Shown here piece after piece: positions 1 to 12,604 of a stretch of DNA of 64,000 nt. This stretch comes from Panagrolaimus kolymaensis (taxonomy: Eukaryota > Nematoda > Chromadorea > Rhabditida > Panagrolaimidae), in contig JAJQJQ010000004.1 of NCBI GenBank assembly GCA_028622995.1, positions 3,162,001 through 3,226,000 of the forward strand. The letters are read 5' to 3'. A program made the translations under genes and the position numbers. How positions within the stretch are numbered: position 1 is the stretch's first letter; the number at the start of each line of letters is the position of its first letter. The notes under the pieces were generated by a model. That model ran no database searches, was not told the origin of the DNA, and saw only the letters and a program-made list of their open reading frames with translations.

Positions 1-1
1 C

Positions 2-659
2 TTTCGATTTGCTCCATATGGTCAACGAGTTTTTACATATACTGGTACAATTCCTAATACATCAAAATGCATGCTGTTTATTAATAATCCATACAAAAAA
101 GCTCAAGCTGAAATTCGAATGAGGTAAGGTTCTCTCATAATTTTTTGTTGCTTACCCCAATGTTTTTCAGAAAAATTCAAACTGATGATCTACCTCCTAT
201 TTCCATTGATTTTGAGACTGCATATAGGTTCTGCAAAGAGGCTACAATCTGCTATGTTCGATGCAACATTCCTTCAGATCCAGAAGAATATGAACCTTCA
301 AACTTTGAAGAATATGAATACAAATGTGCTCAAATATTCATCAACCCGGATGTTCCACCATCGGAAGAAATCTTAGTTTGTCTTTTGGATTATGGAAAAT
401 GTGAATATGTTTCGTTATATTCCATTTTTTCGTTTGATTTCAAAGTACGTAAAGAACAGCTTGCTACCAAAATTGTATCTCGAAATGTAAGTTTCTCTTC
501 CACTTTTGATTTAATGTCTTTTTGGTTTGTTAGGAGCTCGCAGAAGATCTTCAAATTGGTGATTTTTATTCTCGTCCAGATTTTGCAACTGATGATAAGA
601 AATATTTATATTTTGGACGTCCTTCAAAACGAAGTGATTCATTTTTTGGTAAAAAATAG
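2..659 (+). CDS. Tudor-domain-like protein, 3' part only
   Basis: This is the 3' end of a gene that begins before the window. Three exons are visible (2-123, 171-486, 534-659), joined by GT-AG introns of 47 nt and ending in TAG at 659. The middle exon codes for a stretch with 'LVCLLDYGKCEYVSLYSIF', which has the DYG-x-E-x-V pattern of the second half of a Tudor fold; Tudor domains bind methylated arginine or lysine. The last exon ends in a basic, Ser-rich tail (FGRPSKRSDSFFGKK). The Tudor assignment is an inference from one short motif, and the missing N-terminal part may hold the informative domains. The frame and splice sites look intact, so I think the gene is functional. Role and partners are unknown from this sequence. 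Confidence 0.6.
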
Positions 660-862
660 TGCTCCTTTAATTTATTCAACATGAAATTTGTTGAATTCAT
701 TCCTTTCTTCTTTATTTTTTGTTAAATATTGTTGTATATTTTTTGTTTTGTTGTTAATAAAATATTTCTGATTCGGTTTGAATAATCCTCATCGCTGCAA
801 CATTTCTAAAATTCTGTTTACTATGTAGCGTGTGTTCAATTTTATTGTTTTAAAATTGACTG

Positions 863-1072
863 GATATAAAGCGCTGAAATATAAAATTTTTTTGCCCGGT
901 TCAAAATTTTTCAAAACACCCTGTTTTTTTGTAAATTTTGGCTAAATTTACAAAAAATGCACTGCTCTTTTTGTAAACTTGCGGGGCAGTTTTTTTGAAT
1001 TTACAAAAAAACAGGGTGTTTTGAAAAATTTTGAACCGGGCAAAAAAATTTTATATTTCAGCGCTTTATATC
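863..1072. mobile_element. Palindromic MITE-like element, 210 bp
   Basis: The two ends are long inverted repeats of about 75 nt (863-937 and 998-1072) around a 60-nt centre. The outer ends read GATATAAAGCGCTG and CAGCGCTTTATATC. The arms also share GCCCGGTTCAAAA and AACACCCTG with their complements. No coding capacity is present. The ends can be read as TA target duplications around TAAAGCGC...GCGCTTTA, which would suit a Tc1/mariner-type MITE, but AT-rich flanks make this uncertain. It lies 3' of the Tudor-like gene. Confidence 0.75.
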
Positions 1073-2532
1073 ATCAAAAATTTTCGCTAATTTGACTTTC
1101 ACTTTTTTTGGTTGCAATAGTCTTTTTTTGACTCTTTCGATGGTTGATTTTTTTTTTGCATGGCTGTCTCAAAACCAGTTCCAAATATCACATCAGTTGT
1201 CCGTCGTCCCAGCACCCATGCTGACAACACAGGAAGAAGAATGCAATAATTCCCAAAATGCATGTTTGGCTTTCCTCTTCTTTTCTTCTTCATTCAATGC
1301 TGCCAGAAAAAAAACTTGTAATTTTAACTTTAATCCTTTTTTTACACGATGAAAACAAAAAAATGAGTATTCTTTTAAGAATTTTTAAAAAAAGTTTCTT
1401 TGATTTTTACTTTTTTTATTGAAAAAGAAATCGTTGATTGATGACATTTGCTTGGTATTATTAATTCGGTAAGAATGATTAGTGTTTCACCTTTCTTTGA
1501 ATTTTATATTGTTTTACATTACTATTAATCCTTGGTATCAAGATACTGTACTATGACATTTCTCTCGATTAACTTTCTTTTATTCGATTTTCTTTGCTTT
1601 TTTTGACCATTCAATGAAACCGCTAAATTTTTTTTTTGTGTTTTACCATTCAATAAAATCATCACAGCTAAAGGTAGCCTTGGTTCCCGCATCATGTCGC
1701 CTCAAAGACCTTGAATTAATTCAATGCCATTCTTTTGAGTTGAAATGCCATCAAATTGAATTGAAAAGAATAGGATTTATTTAAATTAGAAAGTTTTTTT
1801 CGTGTATTTTCTTTTCGTAATTGTAAATCAAAATCTCGCATCTTTTATAAAGTTTTTTTATGTGGTTGTTGAGTTTGAGAGTGACTTTTGTTGTTGCCTT
1901 TATTGAAATCCGATCGCGGCCAACCACATCTTTTACGAACGATAAAAATCTTTGTCCAATTTTTTTGACCCTTTTTTCCGGTTCAGTTACAAGAATGAGA
2001 CATTACGTTTTTAGTTTGTTTGTATTTCTTTCTTTTTTTATTGGATGCTGATGGAATGGGTTTTTGGTATGAGTAAAAAAACATCTGATTTCTTTATGTA
2101 GTAAATTGGAATGATAATATGGGGTAATTACAATTATATTTGGTGGCTTTCCTTATTTTCACCCATGTTTTGGATCTTCATTTGAATGACAACAATCCTA
2201 GTTGCAAAGCAACCCTCTTGCATTAATTTTCCTTTTATCGTATTTTCCCATTTTATTGAGACCACAATTGTTATTCCTCGTGTTTTTCTTCCATTTTTCT
2301 TTTGTATTCGCGTGGTGGTGTTTGCTTTTTTGTTAACCCCTTTCTTCGTGTATCTTCTGGCCTCGCCGACGGCCGGATTTTTAAAAGGCTCTATTATTTC
2401 TTCGTTTTTTTTCTTCTTCCCAAAATTGATTGACTTTTAAATTTTCTTATTTTCTTCTCTCATTTTTAGTATTAAAAAAACAGAGGCTTGCTTGGATAAT
2501 AAAAAATATGTGATTCGTATATAAAAAAGACG
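1073..2532. other. Intergenic region
   Basis: About 1.5 kb of AT-rich DNA with T-runs. Short open frames here (for example 1092-1352 and 1860-2051) translate to Phe-rich low-complexity sequence with no recognisable domain. I see no RNA gene. The end of the stretch must hold the promoter of the downstream membrane-protein gene. A TATATAAAA string lies at 2518-2526, only about 7 nt before the ATG, too close to be an ordinary TATA box. Confidence 0.6.
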
Positions 2533-3529
2533 ATGCAACAATATCGACCATATCAACCCGAGATAGTTGATGAAAATGGCCGAACTCCTTCTGATGATGT
2601 TGTTGGTGGGACTCCAATTGATGGAGAAGCTCTTGTAATAGTAGCGTTGATTGCACTAACAGCATTTTTAACTTTTATTTTAATATTTCTCTTTTGTTGC
2701 CTTAAATGTTGCGATGGAAAAGAAGGGCGAAGGAGGAGACTGTCAATTAGAAGTACGGATATTAGATATGTTCAACAAATTCAAAGACTTGTTGAACGTC
2801 AAAAAGAAGTGGATAAAATGAGAGATTCTGGATTAAAAGTGCCCAAAAACGAAGTAAGTCTGCAAGGTTCAGAAACAGCTGATAGTAGCTTCATTTTGTT
2901 CCGTTATAATTTTCTGTTTATAAAAACTTTTTTAGCCTGAAACTTTCAAACCGAAATTAAACCCCAATAACAGCCCACAGCTTCTTTTACCTCAAAGAAG
3001 TCGCTCTGCCTCTCCTGCACGTACACGATCTCGCTCTTCTTCAGCCACAAATCCACAAACAATGGAAAAATTAGCTAAACTTAGACAAGAATTAGAACAT
3101 TATAAAATTGATCATAAAATTCAAGTTCATAAACAGCAAAAGCCTTCATCATCTGAAGGCGATGGTGGAACACTTCTTGGAACTCGAAAGCGAACATGGG
3201 GCGGTTTACCCGATATTGATATCGATGCAGATTATGTTGATATTGAAGCAGCAGGTGCTTCTCCTCAATTCAAACGTATACCTCTTCCAAATGTTGTTGA
3301 TGTCGGTGTACAAACAACGTAAGCACATTCTTTTTTTTATAAGGAAATTGGATAATTGGATTAACACTTTTTTGTTAACCAAAAAAAGTAAAAATAAACG
3401 ATTTCTGTAAGAAAAAAAAACATGTTTTTATTTAATTAAAATTTTCTTATAATTTTTAGAAACACTTTGGAACGTGAATATCCCAGTTCAAGGAAAGTTT
3501 TTCAAACAAGCTTTGAAACAACTGTTTGA
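2533..3529 (+). CDS. Single-pass membrane protein, nematode-type, unknown function
   Basis: Three exons (2533-2853, 2936-3318, 3460-3529) give a protein of roughly 257 residues. Residues about 35-58 form a strong hydrophobic segment (LVIVALIALTAFLTFILIFL) followed by CCLKCC and a run of basic residues (GRRRR). This arrangement suggests an N-out, C-in one-pass protein with palmitoylatable cysteines. No signal peptide is seen. The cytoplasmic part has a charged helix (about 73-95), a Ser-Arg-rich segment (RSRSASPARTRSRSSS) and a second likely coiled coil (EKLAKLRQELEHYKID). The last exon adds a short Ser/Thr-rich tail and ends in TGA at 3527-3529. I do not recognise the family. Its 3' end faces the 3' end of nphp-4, 185 bp away. 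Confidence 0.75.
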
Positions 3530-3714
3530 AAAAGTTATTGCTTTAATTCCAAAAGTTTTTTTGGAGCCCAGAGAATATCATCTCACCAAGGATTGTCTTT
3601 CATTGTTGTTGCAAGTAATGCTTTTTTATGTTCATGAAATACATACTTTTTTATAATAACAAAAGGTTATAAATTTTGCGTTTGTGATTTTTGTACAATA
3701 ATAAAAAAATAAGA

Positions 3715-6700
3715 TTAACTTTGAGATGATGAAGAATATGTGATTTTTAAAGAGTAGGCTTCTTCTTGTTGGGTAAGGTCTGCGTCTTCAACGAATACAA
3801 GAACCTAAAATAAAGTAAAAGTTTTTCTCGTAAAAATATTAGAGGAAAAATGTTGAATTGTGTAATAAGTTTATACCTCAATTACAAAATCTCCATCAGC
3901 TTGAATTGGATAAAATTCAAGTCCAACTGAAATTGTTTCATTTGGTTTCAATGAATTATACTCCTTTTCCACCATAACTAAATTGGCATTTGAAGTATGA
4001 ATGCGATAATTTCGATCCATAGTATATTGATTCGTGATGGTTATCTTCTAAAAAATATTTACCTATTTCCTCCATTTTTTTGTTGTTCAAAGGCACAAAC
4101 CTTCCGAGCACTTTGTTTCATATGCAATGGTAAAATAATTTCATAAGTTTTAACAATATTTGGTGGTGAAACTGTTACAGCCATCATCCAACAATTTATC
4201 AATTGAGCAATATTTACATCAACGGCAGTAACAATAATTATTCGTTTACCCGTAAAATTTGGAACTAAAAATCCTTTAACTTGGGAAAGAGTTGTAGCAG
4301 AAACTATGAAAGCTTGATGAGGAACAAGAGAAACAGCTTCAGAAGTTGTATGAAATTGAATTAATTGCTCGGTTTGTTCTGGTGGTCTAAAAGTGAGTGT
4401 AAAAAAATAGGTGGAAATTAATAAAGCTGAAAACCTTAAAGTTAATGAAATTTTTGTTGTTTGAGCTTGAATGCCTTCAACTAAAAGTTTTTGCATTGAA
4501 TGAATAAATATTTTCCATGTTGCTAAAAGTGTTGAATGAAATTTGTCGCTGAATAGTAACACCATGACGGATTTGATCGAGGGTGAAGATAATGAATGGC
4601 ACTGAAAGTTTTTCATGTACAAGCTACCGCACCCATTTGCGGGAGATGTCAAATTTTTGAGCAGAAAAGTATTCAAAGAAGCAAAAAAGTTTTTATTTGA
4701 ACATATTCTGTTCAATTTTTTTATAAAAACTTACGCTAAAATATAAATCTTGGGTTCCATTTTGATTATTCCTTAATTGAAGAAGAACCGAAGCATCGCT
4801 GCATTGAACCGAAGCCACTCGTTTATCTATAAAAAAGTTAACTCAAAATGAAAGATAATTAATATTAGCCAATTACCATAATTAGGTATTGTAATCAATT
4901 TAGTAACTTTTGAACCTTCTTCGGTAAACCATCGAAATTGCGCTGATAAAGCACAAGGATGAATAGCAACTGTTAAATCCAAAATTGAAATGGGTTCATT
5001 ATTTTGTGAATGTTTAAAAATAATCTTAAAAATTAATCGATCCAACGACACTCGAATATTTAAAGAAGCGCTTACTTTTGTTTCCGCAATTTCTTCATCC
5101 TCTCGAAATGAATTTCCAGAATTTTGTGGATCAAACTTAAATGGCAAATATACGGCTTCCATGGAAGCCAAATGAATAAAAATGTTGTCATTTTCAAAAA
5201 CAAATAAATCTTTTTCAAGAGGAGTTTTTAAATTTTTTGAAGCTTTAAAAAACTTCCATTCTTCAAAATTTGTTATTGGTTTAATTCGAGGATCACCAAT
5301 ATCAATTTGACATTTAATATTTTGAGAAAAAGTATTTTGCAAACAAAATTCAAAAAATTCAATTTGTCCCATTTGTGTGTGAATTGAATGGGATACAGTA
5401 ATGGCAGCAAAAACAGCTTTAAGCAATTTTGCGGCTTTTGATTCATTTCTCACATGTTTATATGCTTCAAGTTCCTCTTGGAAAACAAAACGCTTTAAAC
5501 TAGCCTAAAGTTATTTAATTGAGGTTCTTAAAGTTTCAGTTAATAAAAAGCATACTTTTGTAACAGCGGCTGAGTTATTATTATTGTTGAGTTTCAATTC
5601 TGACCACTTTTTAATTCGCTCTAAACTATCGTTCCCAAACAGTTCTTCCTTTCGTTGATGAACATCTAATCTAAAATTTCATTTTACTCAAAGCTATTAT
5701 TGACAAATAATTTCTCTCATACTTTTGTGTAGTTAAAAATCTTTGTAATGCACTTTCATGAATGGCACCCAAAGGTCTTGCTCGAGTTCTCATCGAACTA
5801 AATTGACCTTCACCAAGTCGTCTCATTCTATGGCTTACAATTGCAGAGGTATTTTTGCTTTGAAATGAATCTAAAGCTTGTTTTAATTTTAAGCATTTTT
5901 TCAATTATTACTCACCAATTTGTGGATTTAATGGATGGCCAATATTTGCCATTTTTAAATACATCAATGCTGTAACCGCTTCTTCCTGTGGCAAACTTGA
6001 TTGAATTACAGGGCATTGTAAACTGGTTTGAACTCCTTCAGCTCCTTGACGGCATAAAAACTAAAAAAGTTAACTATGTTTTTTTTATTTTCCGAAACAT
6101 TTTTTATTTTTTGTTGAAAGTTATTCTTTATTTTCTCATATTTTTCACTTGTGTTTGCATGTCGCAGTGGGCAAAGGCGCTTGATTAAAGCACCACCCAA
6201 CGCAAAAAAGTTTGAATCTTGTGAATGAAAATTAAAAAAAAGCGATGACGATAAACAACGGTCTGTTCAGAAGAATAATGATCGATAAATAAATTGTATT
6301 CGTACTGACTGAGCTTTTATTTTTCCAAATTTTTTTTATTGTTTAACTTACTTTTAAAGGAATTCGACAAGTTCCAACATGAACAAATGAATCTGCATTC
6401 CAAACATCAATAGATAGGGAATAATTATGGAGATAATTATAAAAATCAATTTCATTATTGATCGAATATTTATCGACCAAGAATTTTATCTGCAAATTAT
6501 TGTAAATTTTTGAAGAAAGTAAAAAATAAAAAGCAAACCATGAAACTATTTCCATTTTCTTCTAAAACTTTATTATTTTCATCAATGCGTTTTAAAATTA
6601 TTGGCATCGATGATTTCCATTCATTTCCTGGATGAGCCACTAATCTTTCAGTGTAAACTGTTTGAAAACGATAAAATTTAAGAGTAAAAAAATAACGAGA

Positions 6701-9224
6701 AATTCGGGATTGTGAAGTAATGTATGAATTTTTGAGTCTAAAAGGAAAACAAAAATCATTTTTGATTACAACGACAAAGAATTACGGTAAAATTGCAATA
6801 AATTGAATAATTATTTCATTCATTTCTAGTCGATCTCTTAATTCTGTTTCAATTGAAATTGCTTTATTAGTTGATGGATCCACCATCATCGGTGATGAAC
6901 CATTGCGATCAAGAATTTGTGGAAAAGTAATTGAATTTAGGAACGTGTTTATTTGGCGGGTGAATGTCGAAGGTCTGAAAGCATGTGAATAACTGAGAAC
7001 AAAATTTTAATAAAAGTCTTACTTTGTTCGATAACTATCAGGTACGGCATCCAAGTCAAGCATGGTATTCTCTGATTCTAAAGGATAATGGCGTCGTTGG
7101 TATTCAGAATTCCGAGTTTGAGTCTAAAGAAAAATATTTAAAAAAAGGCAATGAAAATGTTTGCTTTGAAAATAATTAAATTTTGAAAAAAACTTACAGG
7201 AAGAAGTTCGGCTGCTTCATATTCACGATTAACATCGACAACTTTAATTCTTGATTGATCAAATGGATTTTGTTTTAGCATTCCATTGCTTGGATGTACA
7301 TCTTCCAAAACCCCTCGTGGTAAAGAAAGGGGAATATCGGGTTTTGGTGAAGGTGTAAGATTGCTTAATGTTCTTTCAATGGGAACATGTAAAAATGTAT
7401 CAACTCTTGATGATGGAATTTTTAATAAAATTTGTGGGTCCTAAAAAAATTTTTTTGTCTTCACTTTAATTAATTTTTGTTTGTTTGTTTAACTTACAGT
7501 AGATCCAACCATGGCAAAATTAAATTTTAATGTTATTCGAGGTTTTCCATCATTGAATGGGTCGTTTTCTTTTTGTCTTAAACGCAAAAGGTTTTTAAAG
7601 CAAAGGATTTCATCGGGATTTGGTCGGGGTCCACCAATTAGAGGTATGGTAATAGTATCGGAAATAGTGAAGGAGTGATCTGCATATGGAGACCATGCAC
7701 CCCAACACAGCATTATGAGATGACTATCGGTTACAGTATCCTGAAAAATTAAGGTAATATTTAAAGAAAACAAACAATTTTACTAACCAAATTTTGTTTA
7801 ACTCCAATTAAATAATCCAATGCAAAAACTACTGCGATTTCAGGATCAGCAATAAGTTTAGATAATTTTATGCTGTTTCTTGCTTGCAAAGTCCCCATTT
7901 CAGCTCTAAAATAATAATAATAAATCAAGTATAAGGAAGCTCCACCAAAAAATAATTCTTACCTAATAAAATTACTTAATCTTGATAAAGATCTCGATCG
8001 CTTTCTCAAACTATGAGTTTTAGATTCCATATCATCTCTTGAAGTTAAATATAAAACTAAAGGTTCTTCAACAAATGTAAAACCATTATGAATTCCAATT
8101 CTCAGCCTTCGTTCAATCACTTCTAATTTCTTTACATTTTTATCATTTGGGGATTTATTCAAATTAAAACAATTTTCTTTGTTTAATAAATTTAAAAACA
8201 TTGCATCTATTTGCTCTGGCAAAACTCCAAATGAAATTGAAACATTATCAAGGATGGCAGAAAAATAATCCACTTCTTGTGGATATGCAAGTAATGGTAA
8301 ATCTAAATATTAAAAACTTTAGGTCAGCTTTTTGAATAATAGGAAAAAACCTTTGCGAACAAGACCCACACCTTCTTCAAGTCTCTTGAGGCCTGGAATT
8401 CGTTCATTTTGATTAATGAGTAAAAATTCTGGAATAAAATTTAAGGCAGTTTTAAGATTTTCATGCGATTGTAAACATCCTTCAATAATGGCTGGCAGTT
8501 TATTGAGGGTTGAATCTGATGGATCCAAGGAAGAAATATAAAAAAGTAATGTGGAAGAACCCGTATAAAGTTGATATCTAAAATCAATCAAACACATTTT
8601 TAAGCTACAATATTCTCTGCTGATTTCAAACCTTTTAACTTGCATAGGAATAGAAATAGTTGTACTGTAATCAGTGAAAGTTTGGTTAATAGAAAATACG
8701 GGAATTATTGTCCATCCAAGAACATATTCTTCACCACTGAAATCACAATTCTCTTATTTTGAAGAAGAAAGGTTATTAGAAGCGACTCACTTTGGATCAA
8801 ACTCAATTATTTCAATTACAATCACAACCCTTTCTTCTTTGATGGGAGAATGAAAAAATATTGTCTAAAATTGGCTCTTATTTGAAGATAGCTTTTCTTT
8901 CAATAAACCATTTACCTCGTCGATATTAATTTTATTTTCATTTCCTATCAACAATTTACTTGTATATTGCCTTCCAAAGAAAACTTTATATTGAGTGTCA
9001 AAAAAGAACATTTTTAAGCGATAATTTTCTCCTGTTGGTAACTAAAAAAGCACTCGTTAATATGTTGCAAACCAAAATTAAAGCAAAAAAGAAACCTCTC
9101 TAAATATTGCAGCTTTTAATGTTAAAGCATAACAATCAGATGATGGCCCAGTTTCACCATAAAAAAGTGGAGGTACGCATCGAGTTGAAAGAAATCGAGA
9201 ATACCAAATTGAAGGTGATCCCAT
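3715..9224 (-). CDS. nphp-4: Nephrocystin-4 (NPHP4), ciliary transition zone protein
   Basis: A long gene with many short exons; start ATG at 9222-9224, stop at 3715-3717. Translated exons follow the order of human NPHP4. The N terminus has 'FFFDTQYKVFFGRQYTSK', like the human 'FFDVTYRHFFGRTWK'. Further on come 'VIERRLRIGIHNGFTFVE' (human ILERRLRVGVHNGLGFVQ), 'LCWGAWSPYADH' and 'IPLIGGPRPNPDE', 'SLDVWNADSFVHVGT' and 'GQIEFFEFCLQN' with 'FEEWKFFK' (human SQEWRDFK). The C terminus ends VLVFVEDADLTQQEEAYSLKITY. In animals NPHP4 acts with NPHP1 at the ciliary transition zone, gating entry to the cilium; in nematodes this means sensory neurons. One intron (about 6064-6351) is unusually long and carries a tRNA-like relic. 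An X-box-like site lies 107 bp upstream of the ATG, fitting RFX/DAF-19 control. I saw no break in the frame but did not fix every exon edge. Confidence 0.93.
6161..6225 (+). pseudogene. Possible degenerate tRNA(Ser)-like relic
   Basis: Inside an nphp-4 intron, on the other strand. GTCGCAGTGG at 6161 resembles the start of eukaryotic tRNA-Ser, AAAGGCGCTTGATT resembles its D-arm to anticodon stem, and GTTTGAATCTTGTG near 6211 resembles a T-arm. The D-arm seems shortened and the acceptor stem does not close, so it cannot be a working tRNA. The match is by eye only. Confidence 0.3.
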
Positions 9225-9330
9225 AATTTAAGTTTCGTGAATTTTAAATTATGGAAACAAAAAGCTAATTTAAGAAACATCGAATGTCCATTTTTTTCTT
9301 CTTTAAAGCTTTGGTGGTGGTCTCTTTTTC

Positions 9331-9344
9331 GTAGTCATGGAAAC
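9331..9344. promoter_or_regulatory. X-box-like RFX (DAF-19) site upstream of nphp-4
   Basis: GTAGTCATGGAAAC matches 13 of 14 positions of the nematode X-box consensus RYYNYYATRRNRAC; the third base is A instead of C or T. It lies 107 bp before the nphp-4 ATG, and C. elegans ciliary X-boxes usually sit about 100 bp from the ATG. The same family of sites drives nphp-4 and bbs genes in C. elegans. A second half-match, ATGGAAAC, is near 9252. Confidence 0.65.
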
Positions 9345-10042
9345 ATTGTCTATGCCAAAAAAATAAATAAATGACCGATTAGATTATTAATATTTTTATG
9401 TTTGTGTAAGAGCTTATGTTTCTTGCATTCACAGTCAATGTCTTTCTAATTTTTTAATTGCATATTAGGTAATAATGAAATGACTAACAACTTTTTTTTC
9501 TAAGTTTCTCAAAATAGCTTGTATTCGTGAATCAAAAGCTTTTTAATCCGCTTTCATCTTTGGTTTGAAGAATACAAAATTTGCTTTCATCGAAATCAAT
9601 AATAATCTTTCATAGCAATAAGAAGATGTTATTTACGATTTGAGTGTATATATTTTTGATACTAGTTTAAATCGTGAAATTCCTCTAATCAAACTTTGCG
9701 CAAAAACTTTGATAATGTTGGATGATGATGAGCAGCAGCAGCAACAACAACACAATATCATTGGCAAAAAGCCAATAAGAACATTCATCGCACATTTTTT
9801 TTCCTTCTTTCAAAACTTCAAACAAAAATTTTCTTCAATTCCTTTTTTTAGAATTTTTTACAAAGCTATGATCCTTTTTTTATTATCGTTTACCAACAAC
9901 GTTCACTGAACATTGTTATCATATTTGCTTGTGTTGTTAATGTTGAAAAAATTTAGCGCTAAACATTATCCATTTCCGCGTCATTTAATAATCTTTGTTT
10001 TGTTCTCTAAACTTCAATTTTTATTATTTCGTTTTTTTAGCT
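9345..10042. other. Intergenic region between nphp-4 and cyclin L
   Basis: This about 700-bp divergent spacer contains a short GAT/CAG/CAA triplet run at 9721-9752, which produces a poly-Gln-like open frame that I do not regard as a gene. It ends in GTTTTTTTAGCT directly before the cyclin L ATG, a likely spliced-leader acceptor (AG at 10039-10040). Confidence 0.6.
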
Positions 10043-12202
10043 ATGTCATCGAAAAATGGGAACATTGAATTAGTACTTGCTAAAGCTCGACGAGAAATTG
10101 AAATAAGGAAGAAAGCACAAGCGGAAACCAAAAGTGATACCAAGCCAGATCCATCTTCAGAAGTTCGTGGAATTTTGTACTTTCATTTTTTGTAATTGTT
10201 TCATGAAATTTTTAGTTATATGAATTTGACAAAGATGATCAACCTGAAGAAGTAATAGATCCAGAAGTTGCGGCAATTATGGAGAAAATCAAACCTGCAC
10301 AAGAATATAACAAAAAAAGAAATTATTCTAAAATTGTTGTTGGTTACGATTCATTTTTATTAACGCTCGATAAGAAGACTATTGGATTTTTGGATACCAA
10401 ACCATCGTGCATTGATGGACTTACTGCTGAAGAAGAAGAAGTAAGTTTTGCTTTAAAACTTTTTGTACAAACATAAATTCATATTTCTTTAGGATTTACG
10501 ATTTCTCGGCATTGAATTGATTGAAACTATGGTTTACTTGCTAAAATTGCCTATGATCGTTGGTGAAACTGCTTCCATTTTCTTTCAAAGATTTTATGGA
10601 TTGAAATCATTTGTAAAGCACCATTTTGATGTAAGCTTTCTCTCTTCTTTTTTTGGTAATTTTACAAATGATTTTTCAGCATGTTGTTATGGCATCTGTA
10701 TTACTTGCTACAAAAATTGAAGAAACGCCTCGTCGACCTCGTGAAATCATTACCGTGTTTGATCGACTAAAGAAGAAATATATGCAACGAGAAGATAAAT
10801 CTGTTAAGTAAGTTTTATGATTCCTTCCCTTTTCCCTTTCTGTTACTTTGATTTCGATTTTAACATCGGAGAATCGTGTTGGCAATAATCCTATTTTTTA
10901 TTATGTTTCATTTTTTAAATTACGGTATTAATCTTCGTTGATCTAGGTTCAACTACAATGGGTGGAAACACTTTGTTGAATGGAAAGAACTACCAATTAT
11001 GACCTAATATTGATTGGTAATTACGGGTTGGCTTCTTTTTTTTTCAATATTTTTGTTTGTTTTTAATTGTTTAAAAAATCTTTTGTCATAAGGATTTTGA
11101 ATATGGTTTGATTGCGTTTTTACCATATATGATACTATTGCCAACACATTCTCCTATGTTAAAATTTGTTAGCTGATTTAAAATTTGTTTAGGGTTGATA
11201 TTCTCAAAGTCGATGTCAAGTATGTTATGCTAAAGAATAATGTTGTCGCAGCTGAACGTCGAATTCTTTGTGCTCTTGGATTTGTGTGTCAAATCAAACA
11301 TCCTCATGGTTATATCTTTGTTTACCTCAAAACTCTTCAACTTTTGGAAAACTCTGAAATTCTTAATACTGCATGGTTAGATTTTATTTTATCTTTTCTT
11401 TGATTAATATATCCTTCATTTTAGGGCTTCGATGAATGATTGCATGAGAACAGACTTATTTCTTCGATATTTTCCAAAAACTATAGCTGCTGCTTGTGTT
11501 GTTCGAACTTGTCGTGGAACGAATCCTGAAGTCATTCTACCTGATACTGATGGATTCTCATGGTATGAAGTTTATGGTGTGAGTAGCCGAGATGTTGAAT
11601 TTATTATCAAAGTTCTGGATAGAATGTATGAAAGAAAAATATCACCGAATTGGATAAAACTCTTGGAATCTGTTGCTGAAGCTCGACGACGGAAATTTGG
11701 AATTGAAAAGGTTGAAATTATTACAGAAGAAGAAGCTAAAGAATCAATAAATGATGAAGAAGAAGAGAACAAAAATAAGAAAAGAAACAATAAATTGGAT
11801 GAAAAGGAAAAACTAAAGAAAGAGCTCGAAGAGCAAGAAAAATTGGATAGTGAGTTTTGGTTTTATTTATATCATTCTTAACATAGAATCATTATTCTAG
11901 ATAGATTAAAAGAACAGAAGTCTGGATCGAATAAGCCTAGAATATCATCATCATCAACCACAAAGCGTAGACGCTCACCAACACCAGAACGTCGATCTCG
12001 GCCTTACCGTGATTACGGTCGAGATGATCATCGAAGAAGGAGACGATCAAATAGTCGTGAAAGATCCCGCCATCATCGACGTCATCGCGATTCGCCATCA
12101 CCTCCTCGTCGACGTTATGAAAATGGAGAAAAGCACCGAAGCAATAAACCTAAAAGCGATAAAGAAATGGTGTATGATTCGAAAAGACCAAAGAAATATT
12201 AA
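10043..12202 (+). CDS. cyl-1: Cyclin L, RNA-processing cyclin with RS tail
   Basis: Multi-exon gene starting at 10043 right after a trans-splice-like acceptor and ending in TAA at 12200-12202. The N-terminal cyclin fold has 'LRFLGIELIETMVYLLKLP', 'TASIFFQRFYGLKSF' and 'VVMASVLLATKIEETPRRPR', the diagnostic cyclin L block (ASKIEE.PRR in other species), then 'HPHGYIFVYLK', 'MNDCMRTDLFLRYFP' and 'AAACVVRTCRG' for the second cyclin box. A long acidic and lysine-rich helix follows. The last exon is rich in Arg and Ser (RRRSPTPERRSRPYRD, RRRRRSNSRERSRHHRR), the RS domain typical of cyclin L. Cyclin L pairs with CDK11 (and CDK12-type kinases) in nuclear speckles and acts in pre-mRNA splicing. The intron at about 10809-11193 is about 385 nt, far longer than its neighbours. 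Confidence 0.93.
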
Positions 12203-12604
12203 TTGGAAACTGATTATGAAACGCCGTCATCTTTGAAGATATCATAAACAATATGGGGAAATTTGAGCTCATTTTTTGATATATTTGTGTTTGTTTATAC
12301 TTTTGTATGTTTGTTATTACTTCAGATAAACTCTTAGTTTTATTTATGTCTTTATCATTAGTATTTGTTACATAAAAGCTGTTTTTCAAAGTATTTACAG
12401 AGAAGAAGGGAGTAAAATTCTTTTCAGCTTCTTTTTTTAGTTTCCAAAAATGAAGAAAAGCACCTTATTGCTTAAAATTCATTTTAAAAGTTTGACAAAC
12501 GACAGAAAGAAAATACTTTTTTATAAATTTATTATAAATTTTTTACAAATAAATATATATGCAAAGATTCAGATTAGGTACATATTTCAAAGAGAAGAGA
12601 AACA

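Noticed and set aside
9640..9909. Plus-strand frame with a Gln run
   Set aside because: A CAG/CAA triplet run in intergenic DNA followed by Phe-rich sequence; no splice sites or domain.
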